64,000 nucleotides of DNA, from positions 342,100,644-342,164,643 of the forward strand of contig NC_061514.1 of assembly GCF_022539505.1 (NCBI RefSeq), given 5' to 3'. Source of the stretch: Lolium rigidum. Lineage: Eukaryota > Streptophyta > Magnoliopsida > Poales > Poaceae. The notes under the pieces were generated by a model, which had not been told where the DNA came from, made no database searches, and worked only from the letters and a program-made list of their open reading frames with translations. Shown here in pieces: positions 48,121 to 60,541 of the stretch (position 1 is the first letter of the stretch; each line of letters opens with the position of its first letter). The position numbers and the translations under genes are program-made.

Positions 48121-48284
48121 GGCGGAAGCGATGAGGGTGGTGGGAGGCGGCGGCTAGGGAGAGAGGCCGGCGGCGACCGAGGTAGGGAGGGGAGGCGGCG
48201 GCTAGGGAGGGGAAGGGAGGGCCAGCGGCGCCTGGGGTGGAGAGGAGGCGGCGGCTAGGGAGGGGGAGGGGGGCCGGCGGCGCC
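48121..48284 (-). repeat. GGCGGCGGCTAGGGA short-unit repeat, leader of the Copia element
   Basis: G-rich degenerate units of GGAGGCGGCGGCTAGGGAG occur about five times between 48143 and 48270, upstream of the Copia gag start on the minus strand. The stretch ends where an Athila-like LTR begins at 48285. Confidence 0.6.
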
Positions 48285-49875
48285 TGATGGCGCGTGAAGC
48301 ACACGTCCGTTGGGAACCCCAAGAGGAAGGTGTGATGCGCACAGCAGTAAGTTTTCCCTCAGAAAGAAACCAAGGTTATCGAACCAGTAGGAGTCAAGGG
48401 CCACGTGAAGGTTGTTGGTGGAGGAGTGTAGTGCGGCGCAACACCAGTGATTCCGGCGCCAACGTGGAACCTGCACAACACAATCAAAATACTTTGCCCC
48501 AACGTAACAGTGAGGTTGTCAATCTCACCGGCTTGCTGAAAACAAAGGATTAAACGTATGGTGTGGAGAATGATGTTTGTTTGCGAAGAACAACAAAGAA
48601 TAGAGATTGCGATAGATTGTATTTCAGATGTAAAAGAATGGACCGGGGTCCACAGTTCACTAGTGGTGTCTCTCCAATAAGATAAATAACATGCTGGGTG
48701 AACAAATTACAGGTGGGCAATTGACAAATAAAGATTCAATACATATCATGATGATCACTATGAGATTTAATCCGGGCATTACGACAAAGAACATAGACCG
48801 CCATCCAAGCATGCATCTATGCCTAAAAAGTCCACCTTCGAGTTAGCATCCGCACCCCTTCCAGTATTAAGTTGCAAACAATAGACAATTGCATTAAGTA
48901 TGGTGCGTAATGTAATCAACACAAATATCCTTAGACAAAGCATTGATGTTTTATCCCTAGTAGCAACAAGCACATCCACAACCTTAGAACTTTCTCGTCA
49001 TCGTCCCGCATTCAATGGAGGCATGAACCCACTATCGAGCATAAATACTCCCTCTTGGAGTTACAAGTATCAACTTGGCCGCAGCCTCTACTAGCAACGG
49101 AGAGCATGCAAGAACATAAACAACACATATATGATAGATTGTTAATCAACTTGACATAGTATTCTATATTCATCGGATCCCACCAAACACAACATGTAGC
49201 ATTACAAATAGATGATCTTGATCATGTTAGGCAGCTCACAAGATCTAAACATGATAGCATAAGAGGAGAAGACAACCATCTAGCTACTGCTATGGACCCA
49301 TAATCCAAGGATGAACTACTCACGCATCAATCCGGAGGCGGGCATGGTGATGTAGAGCCCTCCGGTGATGATTCCCCTCTCCGGCAGGGTGCCGGAGGCG
49401 ATCTCCTGAATCCCCCGAGAAGGGATTGGCGGCGGCGGCGTCTCTGGAAGTATTTCCGTATCGTGGCTCTCGGTAATAGGGTTTTCGCGACGGAGAGTTT
49501 AAGTAGGCGGAAGGGCAGCGCAGGAGGGGGCACAGGGGCCCCACACCATAGGCCGGTGCGGGCCCCATGCAGGCCGCGCCGCCCTATGGTGACGGCCCCT
49601 CGTGGCCCCACTTCGTATCCCCTCCGGTCTTCTGGAAGCTCCGTGGAAAAATAAGACCCTGGGCGTTGATTTCGTCCAATTCCGAGAATATTTCCTTTGT
49701 AGGATTTCTGAAACCAAAAACAGCAGAAAACAACAATCGGCGCTTCGGCATCTTGTTAATAGGTTAGTGCCTGGAAAATGCATAATAATGATGTAAAGTA
49801 TGTATAAAACATGTGAGTATTGTCATAAAAGTAGCATGGAACATAAGAAATTATAGATACGTTGGAGACGTATCA
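48285..49875 (-). repeat. 3' LTR of a minus-strand Athila-like Gypsy element
   Basis: Read on the minus strand it runs from TGATACGTCTCCAACG (49875) to CACGCGCCATCA (48285). It shares LTR blocks with 39640-41144, for example the TTTCAGAAATCCTA and TTCCGGAACTAACCTATT regions in related form, so it belongs to the same broad family. It sits against the Copia element at 48284. Confidence 0.85.
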
Positions 49876-50827
49876 AGCATCCCCAAGCTTAGTTCCTACT
49901 CGCCCTCGAGTAGGTAAACGATAACAACAATAATTTCTGAAGTGACATGCTACCAACATAATCTTGATCAACATTATTGTAAAGCATATGAGATGAATAG
50001 AGTTATTCAAAGCAATAGATTGCTAACAAAAGATAATGACTAAACAACTGAATCATATAGCAAAACTTTTCATGGATAGTACTTTCAAGACAAGTATCAA
50101 CAAGACTTGCATAAGAGCTAACTCATAAAGCAATAGATTCAAAGTAGAAGGCATTGAAGCAACACAAAGGATGATTAAGTTTCAGCAGTTGCTTTCAACT
50201 TGTAACATGTATATCTCATGGATAATTGTCAACATAGAGTAATATAACGAGTGCAATAAGTAAACATGTAAGAATCAATGCGCGCACACAGTTAACACAA
50301 GTTTTTTTGCTTCTAAGATAGAAAGAAGTAGGTAAACCGACTCAACATAAAGTAAAAGAATGGCCCTTCACAGAGGGAAGCATGGATTACTATTTTTGTG
50401 CTAGAGCTTTTATTTTGAAAACATAGAAACAATTTTGTCAACGGTAGTAATAATTCATATGTGTTATGCATAATACTTCCTACAAGTTGCAAGCCTCATG
50501 CATAGAATACCAATAGTGCTCGCACCTTGTCCTAATTAGCTTGGATTTACATGGATTATCATTGCATAACATATGTTTCAACCAAGTGTCACAAAGGGGT
50601 ACCTCTATGCCGCCTGTACAAAGGTCCAAGGAGATAAATCGCATTTGATTTCTCATTTTTAATAGATCTCAACTTAGGACATCCATACCGGGACAACATA
50701 GAAAACAGATAATGGACTCCTCTTTAATGCATAAGAATTCAACAACAGATAATATTCTCATAAGAGATTGAGGATGAATGTCCAAACTGAAAACTTCCAC
50801 CATGATACATGGCTTTGGTTAGCGGCC
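49876..50827 (-). mobile_element. Interior 3' end of the minus-strand Athila-like element, truncated
   Basis: On the minus strand the purine tract AAGCTTGGGGATGCT abuts the LTR. The region matches the 3' interior of 39640-46020 (for example around 44460 and 43980) but not its hairpin section. It is cut at 50827 by the next LTR; the rest would lie beyond the window. No coding sequence is visible. Confidence 0.75.
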
Positions 50828-52341
50828 TGATACGTCCATTTTGCATCACTATTTTATATCATAATTTGCTATTATTCATTGATATATTTCATATTTAGAG
50901 ATGATACTTACGTTATTTCATCTATTTTGCATGTTTCATGATCATTGGAGAATTATTCACCGGAGTCAGGATTCTGCTGGAAAAAGCACCGTCAGGGCAC
51001 CATATTTCTGAAGATCAACAATTGACGGCAATTATACGAAAATTCCTATTTTTCCAGAAGACGAAGGGAGCCAAAAGGAGGCGCCGAGAGGGGCCGCCAT
51101 GGGCCCCCCATAGGCCGGCGCGGGCCCTGGCCTGGCCGCGCCGCCTTGTGGGGAGGGGGCCCACAGCCCCCTCCGGCCGCCTCTCCTTCGCGTACTTCTT
51201 CGCCCCGAAAACCTAAGACCTGGAGAGTTAGGGAGAATTGACAGAGCCGCCTCTGCGGGGCGGAGAAACACCAGAGAGAAAAGAGCTCTCCGGCGGGCAG
51301 GAATCCGCCGGGGAAATTCCCTCCCGGAGGGGGAAATCGACGCCATCGCCATCGTCATCGAGCTGGACATCATCTCCATCGTCATCACCATCATCTCCAT
51401 CATCTACACCGCCATCTCCACCGCTGCATCTCGTCACCGCTGTAATGATTTGGGTTGGATCTTGATTGTTTGATAGGGGAAACTCTCCCGGTGTTGATTA
51501 CTACTTGTTATTGATGCTATTGAGTGAAACCATTGAACCAGGGTTTATGTTCAGATTGTTATTCATCATCATATCACCTCTGATCATGTTCCATATGATG
51601 TCTCGTGAGTAGTTCGTTTAGTTCTTGAGGACATGGGTGAAGTCTAAATGTTAGTAGTGAATTATTGTTGAGTAGTATTCAATGTTATGATATTTAAGTT
51701 GTGGTGTTACTCTTCTAGTGGTGTCATGTGAACGTCGACTACATGATACTTCACCTTTATGGGATTAGGGGAGTGCATCTTGTATTCGTTTGCTAATTGT
51801 GGGGTTGCCGGAGTGACATCAACCTAAACCCCCGTTAGTATATCGGTGCAGGAGGGATAGCAGGATCTCAGAGTTTAAGGCTGTGGTTAGATTTATCTTA
51901 ATTACTTTCTTGTATTTGCGGATGCTTGCAAGGGGTATAATCACAAGTATGCATTAGTCCTAGGTAGGGCGGTGCATTAGCATAGGTTCACCCACATAAC
52001 ACTTATCAAAACAATGAAGATTAATCAGCCGTATGAAGTGAAAGCACTAGACTAAAATCCCCGTGTGTCCTCAAGAACGTTTGGTCATTATAAGTAAACA
52101 AACCGGCTTGTCCTTTGTGCTAAAAAGGATTGGGCCACTCGCTGCAATTATTTCTCTCGCATTTTATTTACTTGTATTTTATTTATCTTCAATATCAAAA
52201 CCCCCTGAATACTTGTCTGTGAGCATTTACAGTGAATCCTTCATCGAAACTGCTTGTCAACACCTTCTCGCTCCTCGTTGGGTTCGACACTCTTATTTAT
52301 CGAAAGTACTACGATACACCCCCTATACTTGTGGGTCATCA
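50828..52341 (+). repeat. 5' LTR of a second plus-strand Athila-like Gypsy element
   Basis: It starts TGATACGTCCATTTTGCATC and ends GTGGGTCATCA. It differs in body from the other two Athila-like LTRs, so it is a different family. A CATCGTCATC-type repeat lies at 51340-51430. Confidence 0.88.
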
Positions 52342-52352
52342 AGACTATTTTC

Positions 52353-52369
52353 TGGCGCCGTTGCCGGGG
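52353..52369 (+). promoter_or_regulatory. Primer-binding site TGGCGCCGTTGCCGGGG
   Basis: It lies 11 bases after the LTR end at 52341, preceded by CTATTTTC as in the element at 39640. Confidence 0.9.
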
Positions 52370-52455
52370 AGTGAAGCGCTATTGGTAAGCGGAATTGGTA
52401 AGGAAACTTTTACTGTACGTGCTGATTTTGTTTCTGCTTGCTACTATAAGTCATT

Positions 52456-52710
52456 ATGGAGAGATCCTCCCTTGAATTTCTATTTGGGAAATCTACTACT
52501 ACTGCAACGGTAGTGGATGAGGCGCCAGGTGAGGAAGTAATACCATATAAAATACCTATGAAAATTATTGAACGTGTTGTGGATAACCACTATGAAGGAG
52601 ATGGAACTGTGCATCCTGGAGATCATTTACTGTTTTTACATGAATTATGCGGGTTATTCAAATGTGCAGGTATTTCAATGGATGAAGTTAGGAAGAAATT
52701 ATTTGTTATG
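52456..52710 (+). pseudogene. N-terminal gag fragment of the Athila-like element, interrupted
   Basis: Starts MERSSLEFLFGK and continues to GDGTVHPGDHLLFLHELCG, GLFKCAGISMDEVRKKLF, a gag N-terminal block I associate with Athila-type grass elements. The reading is broken at 52711 by the Tekay-like LTR. The remaining gag and any pol would be to the right of the window. Confidence 0.8.
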
Positions 52711-55700
52711 TGTAACATCCCAAAAATTTCAAAACAAACAAAATGAATTTCCCTAGTTCCAAATTTTTGGAACTAACAAAAACTTTTATTAAATCAAGTT
52801 GATACATATAGATCTTGTTTAAATCTTGTGTTTTGCCATGAGGAGTGTTAGTATGCTTATGTGCTAAACCCTAAAACCCTAAAGTGATCAAGTGAAGGTC
52901 ACCAACCCAATAAAATAAAGAAGAAAGAAATCAAATAAGAAAAACCTTAAACCCTAATCTTCTCCAGAAATCATTTTAGATCTATTTTGAGAAACACAAA
53001 ATAAAATAAAAGACATATGTGGGCATATAGTCCTAATAGGTAAATCTTGAACCCTACCTTTATTATTTATGCTAAATAGTGGTGAACCATTGTGAACCCC
53101 ACAAAACCCTAAACCTCACCCCTCTTTTCACCACCCTAGTTAAATTAAAATAAAAGGAATTTAAATAAGAAAGAGGCATATGTGCCTATGGCTATTTTTA
53201 TAAAACTTTACCTTAAGCTTTTCTACTTTGCTTAGAGGTCTGGAAAACCTTCACACCCCTTACCTAGTACCTATCAAACCAAATCCAAGTGGTTTCCAAA
53301 TCAAATAAAAAGAAACTAAAAATGCCATAGAGGCATATGAGAGTAAATTAGCAAATTAATGAAATTGAGAAGGTTGACCCTAGGATTTGTGGTGAATGGT
53401 TAGATCAACTCCATATGACATATCAACCCTCAACAACAACATTTGGGACAAGCAAAGTCAAATTAAAAATCAAATGCCACCTATGCATAGAGGCATATGT
53501 GACACATAGCCATTTTTCCAAAAACTTGACCTAAGCACCTCTACCTTGCCAAAATGGTTGAAAACCTTACTAAACCCAAACTAATACTAAATCAACCATG
53601 AACCATGACCTTTGGTCATAGGTAAAGAAAATAAAATAAAAAGATGAAATGCACATATGTGCACATGGCCAAAAATACAAATTTGAGCCAAAGACCATCA
53701 AACTTGTTTCCATTGCTTGGATTGTTTTCTTATATCATATTAAACCTCAACCACATCAAGGGGATCAAGAAAAACCAAATCAAAAAGAAAATAAGAAGAT
53801 TTTCCAATACACATATGTGGATATGGCCATTTTTACAAATCTTGAACCTAGACCATTATGGCTTGCACCATTGGTTTTGTTTGGTTACTAAACACCTATA
53901 AACACCTTTGGAATCAAAGAAACTCAAATCAAATCAAATTTGAGTGAAATAGGAGCTCACATGCACTAATGGTCATCTTGACAAAAGTTAACCTGATGCC
54001 CTCTTTGAGCCCTGTTATTTCAAAATTTCTAAACTAAACTTTGTCAAACTTTTGCACCTCATCCAAGCCAACATAAAAGTGAACAACTTTGCTCAAGCAA
54101 CCCCATACAAATTCCTTCTAGATTCAAATATATCATCAATCAAAGTTGGAACCAGATTTGAAAATGAAGATCATGTGCATTTTGGATTCTTGCAAAACTA
54201 ATCAAATTTGACCACCACCACCACCCATCTACTTCAAATATTATATGAATGCAACCCACCAAAAATCTTTCCAAAATTTGAAAATCATTTTCTTTCGGGC
54301 ATTTCATCAAACACCTTGCTGGCAGTGTATCCAATGTTGCCCATGCTGGATTTTGGAGAGGACTTGGTCCAACTCTGGCCACCCCTGCTGCTCTGAAGCA
54401 TCCCTGCACCCCTCCTCTACCTCACCATCCAATTTCACCTCAGTCAAAGCAAATAAATGACCAAAACCAAGACCATGCCGAACCCTATGTCACTCCACAT
54501 GCTCACCTCCTCTCCCCTCCCATCCAGGCCACACCACCATGCCCTCTAGCTTGACTTGACCCTCCTGAAGCTGCTCATGCCTGCCCTTGACCAAGTGGAC
54601 GTCGGCATTGACCAGGACAAGCGTGCCCAGACCGCGCCCAGAGACGCCCATGCGCGACAGGACGCGCATGGTGACGCCCCGGAGCGCGCCAGAGCACCGC
54701 CTGCCCCCGTCGCCTCACGCCTCCCCTCTCTCTCCCCCTGCACCCATCGCTTCACCGTGGACCCAGCAGCCCCCCAGACAACCCTATTTGGACGCGCTCG
54801 CCCTGTAGACGACGACACGGACGACGACCATCCGCCGCAGTACACGGGTCCCCGATGATGATGACGACGCGACCGATCCTCCCCCTGCCTCGCCACGATG
54901 CTCGTCAGCACTGCCTTGACGTCGCCCACGCTCAGAGCCCATCACTTGCCCCTTCTCCGCCTCGGAACGGCGACGCCACCGTCAACCTCGCCCGCTCCCC
55001 GCAGTACCCCTGGCCCCTATAAAAGGAGCACCTCCCCGAGCTATCCAAGCACGCCATCGTCTTCTCCACTCCCTTCTGAGCCTCCTCGAACCCTCTCCCA
55101 TACACATTACTCACCGGAGCCCCCCAATTGCTAGCCGGAGTCCCGTAGCGCCGCCGCAGAAGCCGCCGTCAAATTCGTCCACCCCTGAAGCCGCCGCTTG
55201 ACCCAGGAGGATCGCCGTCATCGACAACGTCGCCTGGACCCCCTCCCTCGACCGCCGGCGGCCTGGAGCGCTCTCCGACCCCCTACTCCGCCGTGCCAGC
55301 ATCGCCCTTCTCGTCGACGACGACGACGAAGCTCGACCGTCGATCGCCGTTCTGATCCAGCGGCCCACGATCAAAGGTACCGTTTCGGGTTATAATGCCC
55401 GCTGACAAGCGGGGGCCACCGTCAGGCGGCCCGCTGCGTGCGTGGCATGCTAGCTGGGCTGGCCCAACTCCTTTTCCCCCTCTGCGGCCCAAACTCTTTC
55501 CCGCGCAAGCCCATGCGTTTGAATTGGAATTTTTCGAATTTAATCAAAATCCTCTCAGATGCTGTTTTGAAAATTAAATAGAATAAAATCTACCAAACCA
55601 AATTGAACAAACTTTATATATTTGGAAAGCTTATGAAATTCTCTAAACAACTACACTGGTCTCACCCTTAAATTGTTGGTAGAAATAATATGATAAAAAT

Positions 55701-58283
55701 AACAAGGCAGGGTCTTTTTCAACTTCAAATAATTATTTAAAATCAACCACAAATGCTTTTTTGTTGATTCCCACTCCTATAAATCATATTTCACTTGCAC
55801 TAATTGTTTATGCAAAAATATGCTATGCTTACTTTGAATGATCATGACCTAGTTTAATTAAAGGACTTTATGGCTATTTCTAGCCAAAGATATTGTCCAA
55901 AACTATTAATAAATCTTATGGGAATATTTCTCTCATTTAAATCTTGTCATGAACAATTCAAAATAAGCTAGAAACTCTGGTCATTTAGGTCTCATATGAA
56001 TTGTTGATAATATTAGATCCTTACCATGTTAAAATTAAATAGAATGAGGTGCTACACCTCATTTAAATCATTAGTATGTGGTATTAAACTATATGAGGTG
56101 TAGCCTCTCAATTAAATACTTACTCCAAGGGATTCAATGAGAATTAATGACACATGTAATAATCCTCCTTAGGTTCCTATTTAAAAATATTCAATCATTT
56201 TCATAGTAGTATCTAAATTAATCAAGGCTACTTATTAAATCATATGAGATGTATTGGTCTCATTTAAATCTTGCCTCAACTAAGTTAATATGGGGTATAG
56301 ACTATGGTCAATTTTAAACCCATATTAAATTAGTTGATGATATTAAATCATTAATCATGGGTAATAAAAAGGCATGAGGTGGTGTACCTCATTTAAATCA
56401 TTTCCCAATTGATACTTGTGAAGAGGTTGACTTTAGTCAACCTAGGTCACATCTTATTCATGAAGGAAATTAAATCTTAATAATATTTAATGAGAGGAAA
56501 TTATTTTCTCTCAAGAAATAAATAGAAACTCTAATTAATATTTATAATGAGAGGAAATTATTTTTCTTAAGAATAAAAATTAAATCAACTCACCTAATAA
56601 GCATGTTGATTGATAGTTTAGTAAGGGTAATTTATGTGTGTGCTTAGTCTAGTACTTAGGCTTTGTGTGGTAATTGTGTGTATTGTACTCGTATTTAGAC
56701 GCTAGTACCGAGGAGTACATCGAGGAGGAGGAGGACTACTTTGAAGAAGAAGAGAACTTTGATCACTACTCCCACCAAGGCAAGCTATTATCAATGCAAG
56801 CTAACTCCAATGCAAGCTATACTCTTGCAAGCTAATATTCTTGCAAAGTGCAAAGCTCTACTAGAGCAAGGCACACTCACCAATTTACTTTATGCTTCAT
56901 GATCCCATCCCAAGTTTTATTCTTACAAGCTTTTACTTTGATTATTATAACTTGCTTTTATAGTTAACTTTGGTCTAGAGATTGAATACTACAAGAGTAT
57001 CAAAGTTAGCCTAGAACAATCAAAGCTAGTTAGCACCCCTCATGACTAGTTGCTAGCGCTAAATAAATAAAATTGACTACTTTAGATGGGAACATGTGAA
57101 ATGACATGACTTTGAAAACCTTGGAATGATGAGTCATTCTATTGAAGGATTTTGAAGGTGAATATGACTTGTGAATGACTTGGTGAATTTTACAAAAACT
57201 GATGGTTGGGTTCGGATGCGATACCATTCCAATTTTACAAGTACCCCCACAATACCTGATATGGGTAGGGCTTAACTAGAAGTTTATGTATCTTAGTATG
57301 GGTTCCCTCTAAACAAGCGTCATCCGGGTTATGCCAAGGGCTGCCTCCAAAGAAATATGAAATGATGTGAAATGACGTGAAATGAGGTGAATGTCCGGCC
57401 CAAGCCCCGTGCGGTTCCCGGGCTGATCAGTCTGTCTTCACCTGGGAGGCCAAGCTCATGGGGAGAGGTGCCTATACTAGGGTATGTAAGTGAAAAGTTA
57501 TGGTTGGTAGTCCGCACACGGAGTGTGATAAATCAGGGCCGCTTAACCCCGACGGATTATTGCAAATGTTGTGGCACAAGTGTACGACCTCTGCAGAGTG
57601 TAGAACTATTCGAATAGCCGTGTCCACGGTTACGGACGATTGGAAAGGCCATACTGTTCCGTCATCAGACCATTTTCAAAATGTGACATGGAAGGTTGAC
57701 TTGCGATTTGAACTTGAAATGGTGACTTTGACTTGAATCACAACGAGTTGTGGGAATGACACTAATGTTCCCTCTCGAGTTAGTCTAGCGACTCAAGCAT
57801 CTTTACTAAATGTTTATGAAATAAACTTGGCTTTATGCAAATAAACCTAGAGCTTAGCATCCCCCTTACTATAGTTGATAGTGCTTACATCGAGTATTAG
57901 TTTGCGAGTACTTTAAAGTACTCATGGCTTTGTCCCTGGCTATTCAAATGGCCAGACTATGAAGGAGAACAGCGAAGACGAGGAAGATGGACAGCGGGAC
58001 GTCTACGACAACTAGGATCACTCCCGACGTCAACGAGTTGCTGTGGAATAGATGGACCACGATCGCTACTACTTCGCTTCCGCTATGTGTTTTGTAATAA
58101 GATCTCTAGATCCACTATGATGTATTAAGACTGGATCATGTGATCCTTTATTGTAAGACGATTATGTGTTGTACTGAATGATGTGTTGTGATATCAATCT
58201 ATTATGTCTCGCAAAAACAATATTCCTGGGATTGCGAGGAATGGCATAATAGGCATCTGGACCTAAAAATCCGGGTGTTGACA
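52711..58283 (+). repeat. 5' LTR of the Tekay-like element
   Basis: TGTAACATCCC to GGTGTTGACA. The first 3454 bases align with 60542-64000. A C-rich promoter region with TATAAAAG (55018-55025) lies mid-LTR. Palindromic GAGGT..ACCTCATTTAAAT units lie at 56040-56410, and a conserved block at 57578-57638. Confidence 0.9.
55018..55025 (+). promoter_or_regulatory. TATA box (TATAAAAG) in the 5' LTR
   Basis: TATAAAAG follows the GC-rich stretch CCCCTGGCCCC and precedes a CT-rich leader, as in a plant class II promoter. It is repeated at 62853-62860 in the 3' LTR. Confidence 0.65.
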
Positions 58284-58286
58284 AGT

Positions 58287-58298
58287 TGGTATCAGAGC
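58287..58298 (+). promoter_or_regulatory. Primer-binding site TGGTATCAGAGC
   Basis: Complementary to the 3' end of initiator tRNA-Met, three bases after the LTR end (GACA, AGT, then the site). The same site is in the array element. Confidence 0.9.
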
Positions 58299-58514
58299 CA
58301 TTGTTGACCTTAGGAGACCCTAGTTAGAATGGACGTCTGAAAAACTTAGTTTCAAAAACAAATACAGTAGATATTTATGAAAACTTATTCTCACTCTTAT
58401 CCTTGAGATCTTTTCCAAAATAAGAGATCCATACTCCACTTTTCCTTATAATCCTACATAAAAGTTTGCACACTTGATCACTTCTCTAACTTACTCATCT
58501 TAAATTTCTCACAG

Positions 58515-58991
58515 ATGGAATACCAATGGGAGTACTACCAGCTTGGTCACGGAGGAGAACTGAGGTTCGAAAAGGAATTGAAGCAACTAGTGGAATATCT
58601 AGGACACCCGTACCCCGAATTCTTCGGAACATCCTTCAATAATCAGTTGGGAGGATCACCCCGGTGGGAAGTTTCCGCTGACCTAGGAAGAAAGCTTGAA
58701 GCCCCGGTATGGGAAACCATATGGTTTTCTGTAACGGGAAACACATGGAAGGAAGGACTAGACAAAGCTATGCAAGAAGCAATTTCCCGTCTGTGTGGAC
58801 AAAATGAGGACAAGATCAAGAACACTCGTTTCCTCTACTACCCAAGACATGACTCCATGGGAAGACCGATGACCATGCCCCCACCACAACCAGAGATGAA
58901 CCCCTATGAAGCCCCTCAGGACTTCAGCAGGTACAAAACCCGCAGGGATTTGGATAACGCCCTCGCCTCTCGCCAAGCACCTCACCCGTGA
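58515..58991 (+). CDS. 158-residue accessory ORF upstream of gag, dsRNA-binding-domain-like
   Basis: An open frame between primer site and gag, on the same strand, starting MEYQWEYYQLGHGGEL after a short leader. Residues about 18-95 have an order like a double-stranded RNA-binding fold: a helix (ELKQLVEYLGHPYPEF), strands around PRWEVSADL and WETIWFSVTG, then NTWKEGLDKAMQEAISRLCG as a closing helix. The rest is Pro-rich (MTMPPPQPEMNPYEAP). It is intact, with no internal stop. I recall similar small proteins in grasses but cannot name the family. The fold is inference from pattern; the role is unknown. Confidence 0.55.
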   Translation: MEYQWEYYQLGHGGELRFEKELKQLVEYLGHPYPEFFGTSFNNQLGGSPRWEVSADLGRKLEAPVWETIWFSVTGNTWKEGLDKAMQEAISRLCGQNEDKIKNTRFLYYPRHDSMGRPMTMPPPQPEMNPYEAPQDFSRYKTRRDLDNALASRQAPHP

Positions 58992-59260
58992 AGAAGAAGA
59001 ATCCACCCTGAAGAGTAGTATCACCCCAGCACTTAAGTAGGTGTGAGTTGTATCAGGATCCCCCTTGTATCGTAGAGCGATGAATGGTTCTTCAAACCAA
59101 CGGTGTGTTAGCCTTGTAATGTATGATGCTTGGTGTGAATGAAAAAGTGTTGTTGGTTTTTACCCCTCAACACTACTCAAGTTTTGAAAACTTTGTGAAC
59201 TTTAACTCAAATAAACCATAGAAATTTCCCTCTTATCTTATCATCTATCTCAATCTTCAG

Positions 59261-60470
59261 ATGGCCCCACCAAACCGCAACCAAGACGCAATGATGCAGA
59301 TGCTCCAGATGATGATGGAAGATCGCGAAGCCACGAGAGCTGAACGACAAGCCAACTTAGCCGCACCGCAACGGATAGCTCGGAACAATCAAAGCCATGG
59401 AAACCATGATCACCCAGGATCAAAGCTCAAGAACTTTCGGAACACCAACCCTCCGATGTTTAGCAAGACCGAAGAGCCACTTGACGCGGATGACCGGCTC
59501 CGGACAATGGAGAACAACCTGGAAGTTGCGGGAGTAGAAGCCGCAGAGAAAGTACTCGTTTGCCACCCACTATCCGTCGGGACCCGCAAGAGCCTGGTGG
59601 ACAAGTGCCCGTGCAATGAATGCTGGACAGATGATGACTTGGGAAGACTTCAAACTGAAGTTTAGCAAATACCATGTGCCCCAAGGACTGATCAAGAAAA
59701 TGAGAGATGAGTTCCGCGAACTCAAACAAGGAAGGATGTCCGTGGTGGAATACCGCGACAGGTTTCTTACACTGTCAAGGTACGCCCCGGATGAGACCGA
59801 CACAAATGAAAAGAGGAAGGAAAGATTTCTGAACGGACTGCATGACGAAATGCAAACTGTGTTAGTGAACATTCCGTTCGCTGACCTTGAAGCCCTAGTG
59901 GACTCAGCGATACAGATGGAAGGGAAGCTACATCAAGCCAACGAGAACCGCAAGCGCCGGATGATGAACCAGAGTGGACCCCACCATACCCAGAAGTACC
60001 GCAACAACTCCTCTGGAGGATTCACCCCAAGACACAACAAGCCCCCTGCTCAGAATTATCGCCCCAACTACTCCAACAACAACGGAGGACCCCCAAAGCC
60101 CGGTGACAACCACAAGAACCACAGCAAAAACAACAACAGCAACCCCAACAACACCAACAACCACCCCAATGGTAACAATAACAACCCCAATAATGCCACC
60201 AAGACTGGAAGCCACACTGTTCCCATCAACCCCAAGGATAAGTCAACTGTGAACTGCTATGAATGTGGAGTTGTGGGTCACTACTCCAACGAGTGCCCCA
60301 AGAAGCTTGCCAAGATTGCCGCCAATACCGCAGCACCTGCTCAGCAACAGCGCCGCTTTGCAGGAAGAAGGAACCAGAACAACAACAACGGCCGTTTCTA
60401 CCACATGACTGCCAATGAAGCCCAGGAAGCCCCTCAGGCCATGCCAAGTATGTTCCCCTGTAAATATCAC
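59261..60470 (+). pseudogene. Gag of the Tekay-like element, with two frame breaks
   Basis: Starts MAPPNRNQDAMMQMLQ; then the capsid-type block TEEPLDADDRLRTMENNLEV, and after a frame change near 59555-59558, a block with MTWEDFKLKFSKYH, SVVEYRDRFLTLSRYAP and IPFADLEALVDSAIQMEGKL. An Asn-rich linker (60100-60210) precedes one CCHC knuckle (C-YEC-GVVGHYSNEC, near 60255-60297). After MTANEAQEAP the frame changes again near 60455-60460, and the expected protease and RT do not follow. Both breaks sit on CTCG or CCTG, the same type of difference seen between repeat copies, so they may be sequencing errors. Confidence 0.85.
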
Positions 60471-60506
60471 TGCTCAATCTTTCTTAGGAACCTAACTTTT
60501 CTTAAA

Positions 60507-60541
60507 ATCTCGGGACGAGATTTGTTTAAGGGGGAAGGGTT
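60507..60541 (+). promoter_or_regulatory. Pre-PPT hairpin and polypurine tract
   Basis: The inverted repeat ATCTCGGGACGAGAT (60507-60521) is followed by TTTAAGGGGGAAGGG (60525-60539) and then the LTR start TGTAACATCCC at 60542. Confidence 0.75.

Noticed and set aside
54556..55577. Several GC-rich frames on both strands in the Tekay-like LTR, also at 62422-63412
   Set aside because: Absence of stops is due to high GC; the frames are broken between the two LTR copies by CTG/CCG-type indels.
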